NCBI GenBank assembly: GCA_008360955.1
Contig: LUCM01008443.1
Span: 100,497 to 164,496 of the forward strand
Source: Fasciolopsis buskii
Lineage: Eukaryota; Platyhelminthes; Trematoda; Plagiorchiida; Fasciolidae
Length of the DNA: 64,000 bases
Reading direction: 5' to 3'
The notes beneath the pieces are model-generated. The model saw only the letters and a program-made list of their open reading frames with translations, had not been told where the DNA came from and ran no database searches. Shown piece by piece: positions 13,308 through 25,160 of the stretch; the stretch's first letter is position 1; each line of letters opens with the position of its first letter. The translations under genes were made by a program, and so were the position numbers.

Positions 13308-15019
13308 TTTGATATCTAATATCTAATATTCGTGTATTTCTGGGAAAGTTCGAGAGGCATGCCTGGTTGCGTGATTAAATGTTACAGTGATATTGCAAGG
13401 CACATTGGGCAAGAAAATAAACATTTGGGCACAAAATAAGAAAAAATATCAAAACTGGCATATTAAGAGGAACAAGGTGTTTATACGCACCAGTGATGCG
13501 TATCGCAGGTGCAGAGTTTAACTGGACGATGGTGGCAAGCGTGGTGCCTGCAGCGTTTGGATTTAACGGATCTTGAGTGCAAGGTAATAACTTGTCATAA
13601 GGGATCAAAACAGCTGGCAGGAAGAATATTGATGGCTTATTGGTACCCTGTTTTATAATGGATATGAAAAAGTACGTCGGCCATTTTACCATGGATCCTG
13701 GAGCCAAGAAAATAGTCAAAAGCTTTTTGAAAAGGCAGAGGGACGAAAAACACTGGCTAACCACCGTTCAATGACATGAAGAATGGAAAATTCGTCGGCA
13801 CTGAGGAGTGAGGGTTGATATGGTATGCGTTGAAGAGTATATATTTGACGCTAGTAAGCCATTGTGAAACAAAACGGGTTTCTTTTCTCCTTTGTTTGCG
13901 TTTGAGGGATTAGCTGATAGGGATTACTGCCATAGTGATAGCCGCGATTTCCGAGGCGATGATTGAGAGGATTTTCGCGGCAGACAATGGTAGCAAAATC
14001 GGAAACAGATCTAAGTGTGAGGGACTTCATAACAATTGGATTTCAACTTCGTGGGAATGTTGGACACAAGCGAGGTGGTCCAAAAGTAAATCTGTGCAAT
14101 CAGTAGGACTTCTCCACTCAAAGAGTCACAGGCCTTGTGCATCACGTTATGTTGCCACGATATCTAAACAGATATGTAGGTTTGAAGATTCACGAAAATT
14201 GGAGGCAATGTCAACTTCATCGCGGCCGTGGAGCAGGTCGTATTTGTCTGTTCTGCGATGGTTGATCTGAGCCCTGGGTCAGCCTGCCTTCAGGGCGTGT
14301 TGAGGCATGTGAGGATGGGGCCAGAAACTGGATGGTAGACCCTCGGCGAGACACGAGTGCAAACGCACACAACAAGGGAACGGAAAAAGGAGAGATGGCC
14401 GTCTGGAGGTATTCCAGCGGAGGGTTATGGTGCATGCAAATATGAGAACGAGGGGTGAGGAATGTTATGCGGAGTGAGGCATCAATTGATGCCAAACTTC
14501 CCGCTTGGAATGATCTAATTGTTAAATGCATACAGAAGAAAAAGTTTAGATTGGGACATTAAGTATTAGTTTGGGAGTGAGTAAGAATGTAATATGAGTG
14601 TCTTTTTATATGCCTTTCTACATGCGCACTAAACGGGATAGAAAGTTAGGTGAAAAATTACGCTGGTTTGTTTCATTGACGGAGCGTTCCTGTCTATACC
14701 TACAGTGATTTATACTTGTGGAAACTACTGGGAATAAAATCGGCTAGACCTTGTTGATTGGGTTGAGATGAAACTTCCAGCGTTGTATTAACTCGATACC
14801 TCAGGCCCGACTCATAGGCTTTTTCTATTGGAGTGTAAGGATCGTGCATGGTTAGCAAGTTTTGTGCGGTTATTATCTTCTTATTTCGTTTTTAAAGGTG
14901 ACGCAAGCAGCAGAAGCCATCTTTATATGCAGGGGTATTTTATTCCACAAGGAGAAATATTTGATGATGAAGAAATTTTTCCTAAGCGCTGTCCTCGACA
15001 TGGGAACCGACACCAAGAA
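13308..15019 (-). repeat. CR1 family-1 long 3' region with AT-rich tail
   Basis: About 1.7 kb downstream of the RT end. Its plus-strand counterpart is 19073-20625. Positions 14205-14840 are virtually identical there and the rest is collinear but much more diverged. It holds a 104-codon frame (14531 to 14217), duplicated exactly in the counterpart, and a 129-codon frame (13764 to 13375). The latter contains APAIRITGAYKH, which matches APAIRTFAAFKQ in the copy at 2609-3163. The terminus at 13308-13335 is 'gatatctaat'-like, preceded by the family's 'gcatgcct'/'agaaataca' signature. No known protein domain is seen. Confidence 0.55.
14205..14840 (-). repeat. Left arm of 636-bp inverted repeat
   Basis: Reverse complement of 19073-19708. 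Comparing by eye I see a single difference (14772 A against the complement of 19141 C). Mirror coordinates sum to 33913. Identity stops abruptly at both ends. Confidence 0.85.
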
Positions 15020-16640
15020 CTCAGCTCGATGCAAGCCATGGGGAAAGTTTTCTTACTCGGGGTGCGGAGATGCACACATTTTCATCAATAATCCTATGAA
15101 AATATAAAGGGTTGATGTGAACTTGACGCAGCCATAAGGAACCAAAGTGTAGTATTATGCAACGTTTCATGTTGTTTAGCGAGGAAGAGTAGCCCAGGAG
15201 TCGTTTTGCAAATGTTCGTTGAACATTCTCAATCTCGAGTTTGTCACTGTGCTTTATGCTGGAACACACGATGGAAGACTAATCTAGGATAGGTCTTACG
15301 TGCATTTTATATATTAATAACTTGCTTTCCCGGTTTCTAAAAGTTCTGTGCACCAACCTGACTAGTCCTCTAGCTTTTGCAACTTGTATCCGGGTGGGTT
15401 CTGAGAAGTCAAATGTGATGGAATAATGCAAACCCAGGTCTCTGACAGTGTGAACAGAAGAAATGACTTCTTGGTTAATCTCAACGATTCCCGTAGTAAG
15501 ATGGCATTTGTATGCGATCATGCTGCTTTTGTCGCCCGAGTATTTCATTGGCCAAGCTGCTCACCATGAATCAAGCGATAGTAAGTCATTTTTACATTAT
15601 CTCTGATGGTTTCGATGTCACGAGGAGGAAACTCGAACACAATTTTTATATTTTCTACAAACAGGAAAGGAATACCATGCCTATTGCTGTGAAGAATATC
15701 GTTGATGCACAGCAAAACCAGCAGTGGACCTAGCACGCTCCTTTGTATAACCCCACTAGTAATCGGACAAGGCCTGTATAGGGTTTCATTCACGCTGACT
15801 ACCTGCATTTCAGAGGCCAAATAAGGGGAGAACCAAGTCAGAATGGGGGTTGTTATACCGTTGCTTTTAACTTTCATGAGAAGCTTGCGATGAGATGCTT
15901 GATAAAAACCCTCATCCTATCTGAGAAAATCACAATCACCGACTTTCCCTCGTTGGCAGCCTTCGCACCTATATTTGAGAGATCAGTCATTCAGTAGAAC
16001 TTGGCTTAATTTGAAGGAAACCATTTTGGCCGGCGTTGATGAGGTCATGATCTAATAAGTAATTTGTTAATCTATCTTTTATTATTCTTTCCATAATGCG
16101 AGAGACAACTGGGGTTTGGCTGTTTGGTCAGCAATTAGATTGCTCCTACTTTGATCGTTTTTGTGAATTGTGACAATGATAGAAGTTTTCCATTGGCGTA
16201 AGAAAGTGCCGCAATTTAAGGAGAGATTAAATAGTTTGGACAAAAGTATAGGGATATCTGCACCCTCGAATTTGAAGAGGGACGGGGGAGGGTTGTCCGA
16301 ACCAGCGTGGAAAGACGGTCTCACCCTTGAGTGTAGAGGTTTGATATCACTTGAGTGAAAAGAGAATCGAGCAGGGGAAGCAGAGGAGACTGGAGGAATG
16401 TCCAGCATAGTGATATCGTCATCAGTAATCATAGAGGCGGCGAGATAATCAATAAACGCCTCTGAAATCATTAGAGGGTCATTTTCGCACGCGCCCCTGA
16501 ATATGACTGACTTGATGAGCGTACTATGTAGGGAGCTGTTAGTTTTCAGCAGTTTTGTCAGTGCTGCAGCCTTGTTGGCAGAGTGTAACGCTTGATGTTT
16601 CTTCTTTTGAAGAGAATCCAAGTGTCTTGATCTCGCTAGA
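15020..16640 (-). pseudogene. CR1 ORF2 reverse transcriptase remnant
   Basis: Ordered RT-related blocks on the minus strand. A linker and thumb-side segment (16621 to 16082) holds FKFEGADIPILLSKLFNLSL and WKTSIIVTIHKND. The palm region (15877 to 15545) holds LTWFSPYLAS, then CPITSGVIQRSVLGPLLVLLCINDI (positions about 15720-15790), where the usual GVxQGSVLGPLL motif has R for G. The post-catalytic region (15548-15279) reads VRDLGLHYSI...RTFRNRESKLL. The C-terminal block (15269-15021) reads VQRTFAKRLLGYSS. The FADD box is degraded to FVENIK. Family 1 plus copies show the same blocks. Frameshifts separate the segments. Confidence 0.65.
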
Positions 16641-16739
16641 CAGACGGTTCATTTGCAGTATCAAAGTAAAATTCTTTTGTTCTTTTGAATCTTGTCTGGA
16701 TCAAAGAATACTTTTTTGGGACGATCCAGTGTGCCCATT

Positions 16740-17778
16740 CGTTCGGGGATCGTGCCGCACTGGTTTGGAGTGATTAGATCAAGGCACACACATAGAGTTG
16801 CGTAAAATTGGTTGGTGGCCAGTTGTGGATCCACCGATAGAAAGAGGCTATCTCAATTTAGACTAGGAATGATAGAGGGAAGGCGGCTAAAAGAGGCTCT
16901 GTGGTACAGTTTAGGGGAAGCTGAGGAGGAGATAACGGGCGTCGAAACTGAAAACTTGCAAACGATTTGGGAATGGTCACATCTGAGTAAGTTTTTGTCT
17001 ATGTGTGTGCGCACCTGTGTTACGCCAGTTGTAAAGATAAGATCTAGAATACTGTCGGCCCTTGTGGGTAATGAAACATGCTGTGTTCGCCCACCCAGTC
17101 GTACACTGTGAACAAAGGCAGAAAGGTATTTTGGGGAGAAGAAAGATGATCACTCATTCCCTGGGGCATTAAAGTCGCCCGCTACTAGCTTAGGGCCTAG
17201 AAAGTTGGCGGCTGCGTTGAGCGCGTCAATTAGTGGTAAGAACTCTTACTGATGCGTATTGGGGGACGGTAGATGCAACTGATCAGTAAGCCCTGATGCC
17301 CGATAACCACAGTCGGCCAGATAGAATCTTTCAGGTTATTAAAGATAGGATGATTGTGCCATGAGGCTGAAAGGGTGCCTCTTGTGTATATGAGACAGCC
17401 TTCCCCAGGCTTATTTATCCTGTCTTTCTTAAAAGCATTGTAAGTGATTAAAGCAATGTCTCTGTCGGGGTTACTGTTGGTCAGCCATGTCTCAGTGATA
17501 AGAATGAAATCATATCTACGTGTATAAACCAACAGGTGCAGCGTGTGCACCTTATTTAGTATCGAGCGAGCATTCAATAGTAACAATGAAATTGGTTCAG
17601 TAGCAGCATGTGGATGTGGATAACTAGAGTAAATGTCATCATGGACGCATGACTTCATTTGGGGTGGAAAGTCATTGCGGGATAAGCAAGGAAGAATGGA
17701 TGTTGGTGGTAAGGCCTTTGGGTGATCATGTCCTGTCACGCCTGATTCATAAGCTAGGGTAGGTTCCAACCTGTTCAT
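16740..17778 (-). pseudogene. CR1 ORF2 endonuclease domain remnant
   Basis: A 182-codon open frame (17778 to 17230) contains LLLLNARSILNKVHTL, then YDFILITETWLTNSNPD (the catalytic glutamate region), then SCIYRPP. In a neighbouring frame from about 17195 it continues with KLVAGDFNAPGNE (the GDFN block) and PTRADSILDLIFTT, then CDHSQIV near 16970 (the SDH-like end). These are the ordered motifs of APE-type endonucleases of CR1/Jockey LINEs, which nick DNA for target-primed reverse transcription. A frame change near 17230 and further lesions break it. The catalytic blocks themselves look largely intact. Confidence 0.65.
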
Positions 17779-17904
17779 TGGTGTAGGCGGTGAGCAACGT
17801 GCATTTGCTGGGGAGTGAAGAAGCCGTGCAACGGTGGTGGAGGGTATGTTGTGGCTGAGGGAAAAACCGGGTAGAATAAAGGGTTCCCTGACGGAATTTG
17901 GAGC

Positions 17905-18430
17905 GTATCAATAATAATGTTAATAATAATGTATAATTCTCTATTTGCGAGAGGCATACACAAAGCAAGATCGGATTTTTACAAGGATGATGCACAGGAA
18001 ATATAAATGTTAGAAATCGAATGGGATAAGGTGGTTGGACCAACATTGAGTTAATGCAGATTTTCATATGAACGTGAAATGAGATGCTGCAAAGCAATGC
18101 GGAAAGTATATTTTATACCAGTGAAAAGTGAAAAATAGAAGACTAATTTTCCAAGACCAAAGAGAGTTTCCTGGGTTTGTTTGCAAGCAGCGGGCTACCA
18201 GTCATTTTGTGTTTAGCTGCACTGAATGTACTCATTGCTGGCGCGAAACATGGACGGAGTCCAATGGCGGATGTCGAGATATGACCGGAGCCCCCAAACG
18301 TCAAGAGCGTGGCGTAATGGGCGGAAACGTTGAGCTGAGAAGATGACAAGCAGTGGTAATGCGGTAATTGGATGAAAGCGGTGAAAACCAGGCGGAGCGT
18401 CAGGCAAAATGCACAAGACACGTATTTGCC
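17905..18430 (-). mobile_element. CR1 family-1 3' end, 5'-truncated
   Basis: Minus-strand frames at 18421-18143 match the plus-strand block 9974-10216. The element ends at an (ATT)n-like tail at 17905-17945, and the inner block (17945-18030) matches 2300-2400. It has only 3' sequence, as expected of a truncated retroposed copy. Confidence 0.5.
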
Positions 18431-19072
18431 AACAAATGGCCAAAATTGCTAAGGGCGCAGGAAGACTGTCGAGATTGTCTCAAACAATCTGGAAGCTCCA
18501 TATATGGAATTGCTAAGGCTGCTGGTTGTACTTAAATGCGGATGGCGGCAATCTGTACCGTAAGATGCGTCAGATAAGAGAAATTTTGTGCGAAAACACT
18601 CTTTAAATACACTAGCCAAGAATGTTCTCAATGCTGTCATTTTTGTTTTCGCAGCATTTCAAATTATTCACCAGGACGGTGGGGGAATATGAGGTACGCA
18701 AGCCGTTCCGGAGACAGTAGTAATTGCGGTTTTATCCAATTGCAAGGATGCAATTTTAGATATCCAATGCGATAATCCGTGTTGTTTCATTTGACCGGGC
18801 GAGAACTCCAGCGCCAGTTCTAGAAAACAGGATCCTAGCAGGAATGATAGAGTAGCAGATTGGAATCGCCATTACGAGGACGGAAGCGTCAGCAGCGCGT
18901 CTGGTGAATATGTGAGATATGAAACGAAAAAGAGAGGTAGTCCGGCTTGGGTGCCTGCATGAGGTCATGATTACGGGATTCCGACAAAACACATGCAGTA
19001 TAGTGCATTGGATCCGTAGGACGAGGTAACTAGAATTGAGCTACGGTGGGAGGTTTACAGTACTTAGACGAC
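18431..19072. other. Unassigned interval between CR1 pieces
   Basis: No recognised domain; short frames only. Confidence 0.4.
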
Positions 19073-19708
19073 CCTTACACTCCAATAGAAAAAGCCTATG
19101 AGTCGGGCCTGAGGTATCGAGTTAATACAACGCTGGAAGTCTCATCTCAACCCAATCAACAAGGTCTAGCCGATTTTATTCCCAGTAGTTTCCACAAGTA
19201 TAAATCACTGTAGGTATAGACAGGAACGCTCCGTCAATGAAACAAACCAGCGTAATTTTTCACCTAACTTTCTATCCCGTTTAGTGCGCATGTAGAAAGG
19301 CATATAAAAAGACACTCATATTACATTCTTACTCACTCCCAAACTAATACTTAATGTCCCAATCTAAACTTTTTCTTCTGTATGCATTTAACAATTAGAT
19401 CATTCCAAGCGGGAAGTTTGGCATCAATTGATGCCTCACTCCGCATAACATTCCTCACCCCTCGTTCTCATATTTGCATGCACCATAACCCTCCGCTGGA
19501 ATACCTCCAGACGGCCATCTCTCCTTTTTCCGTTCCCTTGTTGTGTGCGTTTGCACTCGTGTCTCGCCGAGGGTCTACCATCCAGTTTCTGGCCCCATCC
19601 TCACATGCCTCAACACGCCCTGAAGGCAGGCTGACCCAGGGCTCAGATCAACCATCGCAGAACAGACAAATACGACCTGCTCCACGGCCGCGATGAAGTT
19701 GACATTGC
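19073..19708 (+). repeat. Right arm of 636-bp inverted repeat
   Basis: Reverse complement of 14205-14840, one mismatch seen at 19141. The sequence immediately before 19073 is not obviously related. After 19708 the pair is homologous but heavily diverged. Confidence 0.85.
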
Positions 19709-20625
19709 TTCTAATCCGCATGAGTCCCCAACTTAGACTGATGACCCCGTTGCAAGTCTGTCTATATGTCGGGGCCGCATAATTTGATCCACAATGCCTA
19801 TGACATTTTTAAGCGGGCAAGCCCTCGAAAATACTGCTGGAGCTACCCGCCCGTGGCTAACGTGCCCACCACGTTGAGATCCAATTGCCACCCACATTTA
19901 GATCCCTGTTCCAGATGCCGCCAACATCGTCTAACGCAAACATCAACCCCAATTTTTCTTCTACATCCGCGGCTACCACTATGCCAGCACTTGCCATCAG
20001 CTGAGCCTCCAAACGGAAAAAAAACAGCAAAGAACCCCGTTTTTGTTTCACACTGGCTTAGCAGCATCAGATATATTATTAGACGCATAACACATTAATC
20101 GCCACTCTCCTCAATGCCGACGACGTTTTCTTCGTGTCTTCAAACAATAGCCTGCCAAAACATTTCATCAGTGTTTTTCGTCCCTCCACATTTTCAAAAG
20201 GCTTTTCACCATTTTCTTGGCCCCAGAATCCATGGCAAAATGACCGACATTCTTTTTCATTTCCATTTTANTACAGGGTATCTATCGGCCATCAATATTC
20301 ATCCCGCCAGCCGTTTTGGTCCGTTTCGACGACTTTTATCTTGCACTCAAGGCCTTTGAAGAGTTTCTCCATGACAGTTCACCGTTCATGTCCACTTTAA
20401 AGACCTGTTAAATTCGACTACAGCGGACATATCTTGACACCCACTGCTTTCCTCGACACGAATCTTGCTCCTGAGGTGCTTATAAACACCTTGTTTCTTT
20501 TGGAATGCCATTTTTGTTATTCCTCCATGTTAGTTTCAACACTCGCGTAACATTGGATCATGCAACCAAGCATGCCTTCTGAAGTATCCCAGAAATATAC
20601 CAAAATATGTACACTGATACTTGTG
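19073..20625 (+). mobile_element. CR1 family-1 3' region, 5'-truncated copy
   Basis: Inverted counterpart of 13308-14840. The first 636 bp are nearly identical. From 19709 onward the two remain alignable, for example 'cagtgtttttcgtccct' near 20170, the 'ttttcttgg..cca..atccatgg' block near 20213, and 'gcaacca.gcatgcct' near 20560, but with many differences and indels. The tail is AT-rich near 20590-20625. One undetermined base sits at 20271. A 104-codon frame (19382-19696) is identical to that at 14217-14531. Confidence 0.6.
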
Positions 20626-21449
20626 CCTGTCCCGAATTCTGCATTTTCTCATACCCCAACCAGTCTGAAATGGCATCATGTCATTCGCCATGCTTCTGCA
20701 CGAGTGTCCAAGCTCCAAAAATTATAAATGTTCTTTTCGATGTTCCTTCCAAACCCAGTAGGTCAACTTTAAACCTAATGCCTCTTCATCGTTGTACTTC
20801 AGTTCACCACCTCCGTACTAGAAAACATTCCGGGTATTGACCGCAAAATTGTCTTCTGCTTTCGTCATATTAGTCCCAGACCCCAAACAACTTCAACCAC
20901 CAACCAGTCCGCGAGCGTCTCTTACGAATTAGCACATTCGGCTGGTTAGATGTCCTCTCTCTGGAGCTTTGACTTGTCCAACTTTCCTCTCTTGTCTGGC
21001 CCCCACGTAGCTGCCGGCATCTTACACTCGAGCATCAGCAACCTCATAACTCTCGGGGCGAATACCTCTTAGGTTGGTCAAAAGGACTACCATTTAGGCC
21101 GTGCGGTAACGGATCGATAACGTTAACCAGCATGATTTGCAATGATGAATTACGGTCCCTACTATGGTTTCACTCGGAACCAGAGGCCGCGTAATGTGTT
21201 CTTCAACGGCAAACTGCCATGGGCAGACATCTTCCTCACCACATACCTTGACCTAGCTGCTGGAAACACGCCCATCACGTTAACAGTGAGCGTTTGCGAA
21301 ATCGCTCACATATATTCCCTGCCGTTTAGCCATCATCATACCTCCGGATATCTGCTCCAATTCACCCTCGGGGTATCATTCTCAGTGTGACTACTGGCAA
21401 TCCAATCTCCCACTGAAAAGAGCCAAAGAGATCCAGGAACATCTCACCT
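20626..21449. other. Unassigned interval
   Basis: Short reading frames only, nothing recognised. Confidence 0.35.
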
Positions 21450-22085
21450 TGCGATGGGATATTTTATTTACCGTATCAAACACTACTCCGCATTTTCCTC
21501 CTCCCATTTGGCAACGCTTTCTACCGCAGTGTCTTTCAGAAAGGAATCTACATTATGCACGCCATTATTGTGCTCTATTCCAGGCTTCCGAAGGGATTTT
21601 GTATATTCCATTGGTTGCAGAAGCCACCGTGCAATGCATGATACTTAGCATTAATCCCCATTTTGATGTTATTAGTTTGATGTCCACCTCCGTATTTCCC
21701 TCCGGTCGTTTTACCCGGGTTTTGCAAATTTTTCATCCGCCACCTCTGATTCATTGACTTTATTTGCCACAGATTGTCTTCCGTGGACATTGCATAAACC
21801 TGTTGAATTTTGGACACCTCGGCCACATCTTGACACTTGCCACTGTCTTCCAACCGAATTTCGCGTCTGTGATGCGCGCTATTGGTGCATCCAAAAGCAG
21901 AGCAATGGGCTAAATAGTACCCAAGTTAACCCGCTGGTAACAATGTGCAATATTAACTTATTCGTTTTCCGAATTCTTCTTTGAGGTATACAGCTTGATG
22001 GTTTGCGTTAAAAAATTGCAAATCCTTATAATGCAACCAAGCATGTCCCGGAGTTTTAGAAAAATAATTACTAAGTAAGGTGCAC
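21450..22085 (+). mobile_element. CR1 family-1 3' end, 5'-truncated
   Basis: The segment near 21800-21860 ('gacacctcggccacatcttgac') matches 20400-20450 and the complement of 18290-18250. The 'atgcaaccaagcatg' signature at about 22030 precedes a degraded AT-rich end near 22060-22085, as in the copy at 20560-20625. No coding content. Confidence 0.45.
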
Positions 22086-22839
22086 AATCTGCGCCAGTTG
22101 GTAAATACATGTAGTTACAATTAAATTCCTACCACCGAGACAAGGCTAACCGAGAAGACCACCGAACAGAGACGTTGCTATAGTTGGTTATGGTGCTTTT
22201 AGGGAGGACGGGGCAAGCAAGCGCGGGAGATGCTGTACCATACAGGAGACATTCTATCAGCCCCATTGCACAATCCCTCTGCCTTTAATAATGTGCAAGG
22301 TCCTACTTGGTTGGCTGTGGCAGCAGCAAATCAGTCAGGGTTGATGCATTTAACGCAACCGCCTACCTTTCGGTTCTTAGGCAGGTAGTGGGCAATTTAA
22401 ACGCGCTCGGAATTTGTTTATCTTCTTTGTCCTCCCCAAACTCCCTCCCGTGTTCGTTTTCAGCGTACTACTGGGTGAGCGACAAAGCATCAATTTATTT
22501 TTTAATTTTTGCTTTCTTTCTGAATGAAGTAACAGTGTGCGTCGGTTTTAAGGAAGGAAGCCAGATGGGAAAGTTGGTGGTAGTTTTCACGTCCAGACAG
22601 CACGGCCTTATCCGCTTGGCCACCGCCAACCAATGCGACAATATATTTTGCAACCAAACGTCTATACACTACAGCATGTGAGGCCGAGAAAAGGTTGGTG
22701 ATTGAGATGTTGGCGGTAAAACGAATATCTGATGATCTAATGTTTAGTAATTTTGGATTCCAACGTGGGAGGACATTATTCTTGACTTTAAATCAACAAC
22801 TAGCCTAACCCAAGTAAGCAAATCCATAGAGCATAAACT
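22086..22839. other. Unassigned interval, possibly upstream LINE remnant
   Basis: A 124-codon plus-strand frame (22307-22681) has no recognised motif. Nothing firm. Confidence 0.3.
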
Positions 22840-25160
22840 ACTGTGGTGTGATTACTCCCATGTTGATTGTTAATGTTTTCTTTCGTCGTTCGTTATCTTG
22901 TCTTCTGCTTTCATAAAACCACACCTGAGAGCCTCAGGAGACCATCTCTCCCCCATAATTGATAGCCACAAATGGTGCAGTTTCTTCTTATCGGTGGATC
23001 CTGAACTGATAACCAATCCGTTTTACGCATCTGTAGGCCAGGGCTTTGATGTAATCACCCGGCTCATGGTGACAAGCCCCCAAAAGATTGAGCAACCTGG
23101 GCCGCTTCAACAAAAGCATTCTTTAGCTCAGACAATATGCAAACAAACGAGGGGTTTCGCTCTGATATTGCCGATGAACCGTCGTTCTAATGAGATTACG
23201 ACTCTCTCCGCCTCTATTCAGAAGGAAAAGATTTTCAAGCGTTATACTCTACCAGCAGCGCTAGCCAAATTACTGGAAACTAACAAATCTTTGCGTAGTT
23301 CACACATCACGTCTGTCGTATTCAGGGAAATATGTGCAAATTACCTACAACTAGTTTTAGAGGCGTTCAGCGATTATTTTCTTTCCTCCATGACAACCGA
23401 TGACAACACGATTGAGCCTAACATTCACGCAGTCTCTTTTGCATCCCTTTCAAGGTTCCCATTCCATACTAGTGATATTATGCCACTGCTGTCCCGAATA
23501 AGGTGATCTTTCCACTTTGGGGCAGACGACATTCTCCCAGCTTTCCCAAAAATGTGTGGTTGCAGATTTTCCAGTACTGTTTTCCAAATTGTTTAATCTT
23601 TTTTGTATGTTTGCACTTCCCTGTCGATGGAAACTTCCGTCATTGTCCTGATTGACGGAAACGGTTCAAGTCAGGATACATCTAACCACTGGCCTATCTG
23701 TTGGACCCCAGTTCCCTCACACATTACGGAATGAATAGCAAAAGTACCAAATTGCTTATTAGATTATGAACTCATTAACGCCGACCAACATGGTTTCTCT
23801 TAAAGTACATTATGTTCTACGTGCATAACTGATTTCTTAAACAGCGACGAAAATAACTGACCACGGAAGGTCGGTGATTTTGATTTCCTTAGATAAGACG
23901 AAGGCATTTTATCGCGTGTCTCATAGTAGGCTTCCCATTAAAGTTAAAAGCCACGATATAGCAAACATCCTGTTGGCTTGTTTCACTCCTTATTTGAATT
24001 TACATGGTATTCTACCCTAGCCTGGCACGATTACTAGTGGGTTAGTCAAAGAAGCATATTGGATCTGCCACTGTTTCTGCTTCACATCAACGACATTTTT
24101 CACATCACTAGACATGGTATTGCTTTCCTGTCAGCAGATGGTATAGAAATGTTTAATACGTTTCCCCCTGGTGACCTCAACACTTCCCTAAACCACGTAC
24201 AAATGATCTACTGCTGCTTAGTTCATGGTGCACAGCTTGGTCGATGAACTTCACAGACCACAAAAGCAGCATACACGAGCACAAATGCAACATCTCTATA
24301 GCAGTCTTTGTAATTGACCAACAAGACATTCCTTCAACTCACACAGTCATAGACCGAGTTTTGCATTATTCCAACAGGTTCCAATTATCAGAACACATCC
24401 CGATTCAAGTTGCAAAGTACCGAAGACTAATTGGGTCGGAGCAGTAAGTAGTTCATATATAAAACCCACGGAGGACTTACCTTGGATTGCTTTTTCATCG
24501 TGTGTTCCAACATGAAAAACAGTGCTGGTCTCAGGATTAGGAATGTTCACCGAAAATTTACAGAGGGAATTCTTAGTCATTCTTCATTGGCAAATTGCAT
24601 AGGACATTGCAAGTGGCTACATTTCGATCCTTTATGGCATTGCTGTGTACACATTAACTTATTCTTTTTCATTAGATTCTCGGAAAAATTGTGTGCGCCT
24701 CCGCATCCCAAGTAAGGAACAACTCTTTCTATGACTTGCAACGCACGGAATTCTTCTTGTTCTTTTCTATGTCGAGAACAATATTTATGTAATTTTTCTC
24801 CATCATCCAATTTTTATTCCCGTAAGATGAACTGCCCCAACATGTGAGGATAATTTATCCCACCTCCACCACATTCAAAAATGAAATTGGCAAGACAACT
24901 ACCATGGGACATTTGTTATAATTGCACGATCGCTGCATTCCAATAAAAAGGTTTCTTTTGAGTTTGGCCTAAGATATTGATCGAAGGAGATTAATTTTAT
25001 ACGAATAATCATAACGCTCGAAGTCTCATCTCAGCCCATTTAACATGGTCAAGCTATAGATGTATCAGGACCGATTGACGCAGTGTGGTTTTTATTGTGA
25101 ATTATGTAATGCTAATATCACAGTGTCGTTGTAGATGTTATTCGCCAACGTCTAGACTAC
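22840..25160 (+). mobile_element. CR1-like LINE family 1, plus-strand RT copy
   Basis: Translation aligns block by block with the minus copy at 13308-17790. CDYSH near 22850 matches CDHSQ. FFLSVDPELITNPFYA near 22990 matches LFLSVDPQLATNQFYA. YTLPAALAKLLETNKSL (about 23240) matches AALTKLLKTNSSL. LFLLHINDIFHITRHGIAFL (24070-24130) matches the palm block. VAKYRRL (about 24410) and IRNVHRKF (about 24537) match the C-terminal blocks. The 3' region from about 24940 to 25110 contains 'cgctcgaagtctcatctca', matching 19129-19147. It is 5'-truncated inside EN. Frameshifts and stops between 23510 and 24060 inactivate it. Confidence 0.62.
22898..24715 (+). pseudogene. CR1 ORF2 RT remnant
   Basis: Four open segments in different frames (22898-23506, 24059-24247, 24244-24447, 24482-24715) cover the EN-RT linker, the palm, the post-palm region and the C-terminus of a CR1-type ORF2. 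The catalytic box region, after the LLHINDI motif, reads FLSADGIEM instead of FADD, so the catalytic aspartate pair is not intact. The product in an active element would be reverse transcriptase for target-primed integration. Confidence 0.6.

Larger units (their letters stand above)
13308..17790 (-). mobile_element. CR1-like LINE family 1, copy on minus strand (EN + RT + 3' region)
   Basis: Read on the minus strand this element runs EN (17680 to about 16990), RT (16640 to 15020) and a long 3' region to an AT-rich tail at 13308-13335. The coding parts are the best preserved of the family-1 copies here. They align by translation with the plus copies at 22840-25160 (RT) and 5934-8850 (EN and RT). 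ORF1 is missing, so the copy is probably 5'-truncated near 17790. There, another family-1 3' end (17905-18430) begins. It is inactive because of frameshifts between EN and RT blocks. Confidence 0.65.
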
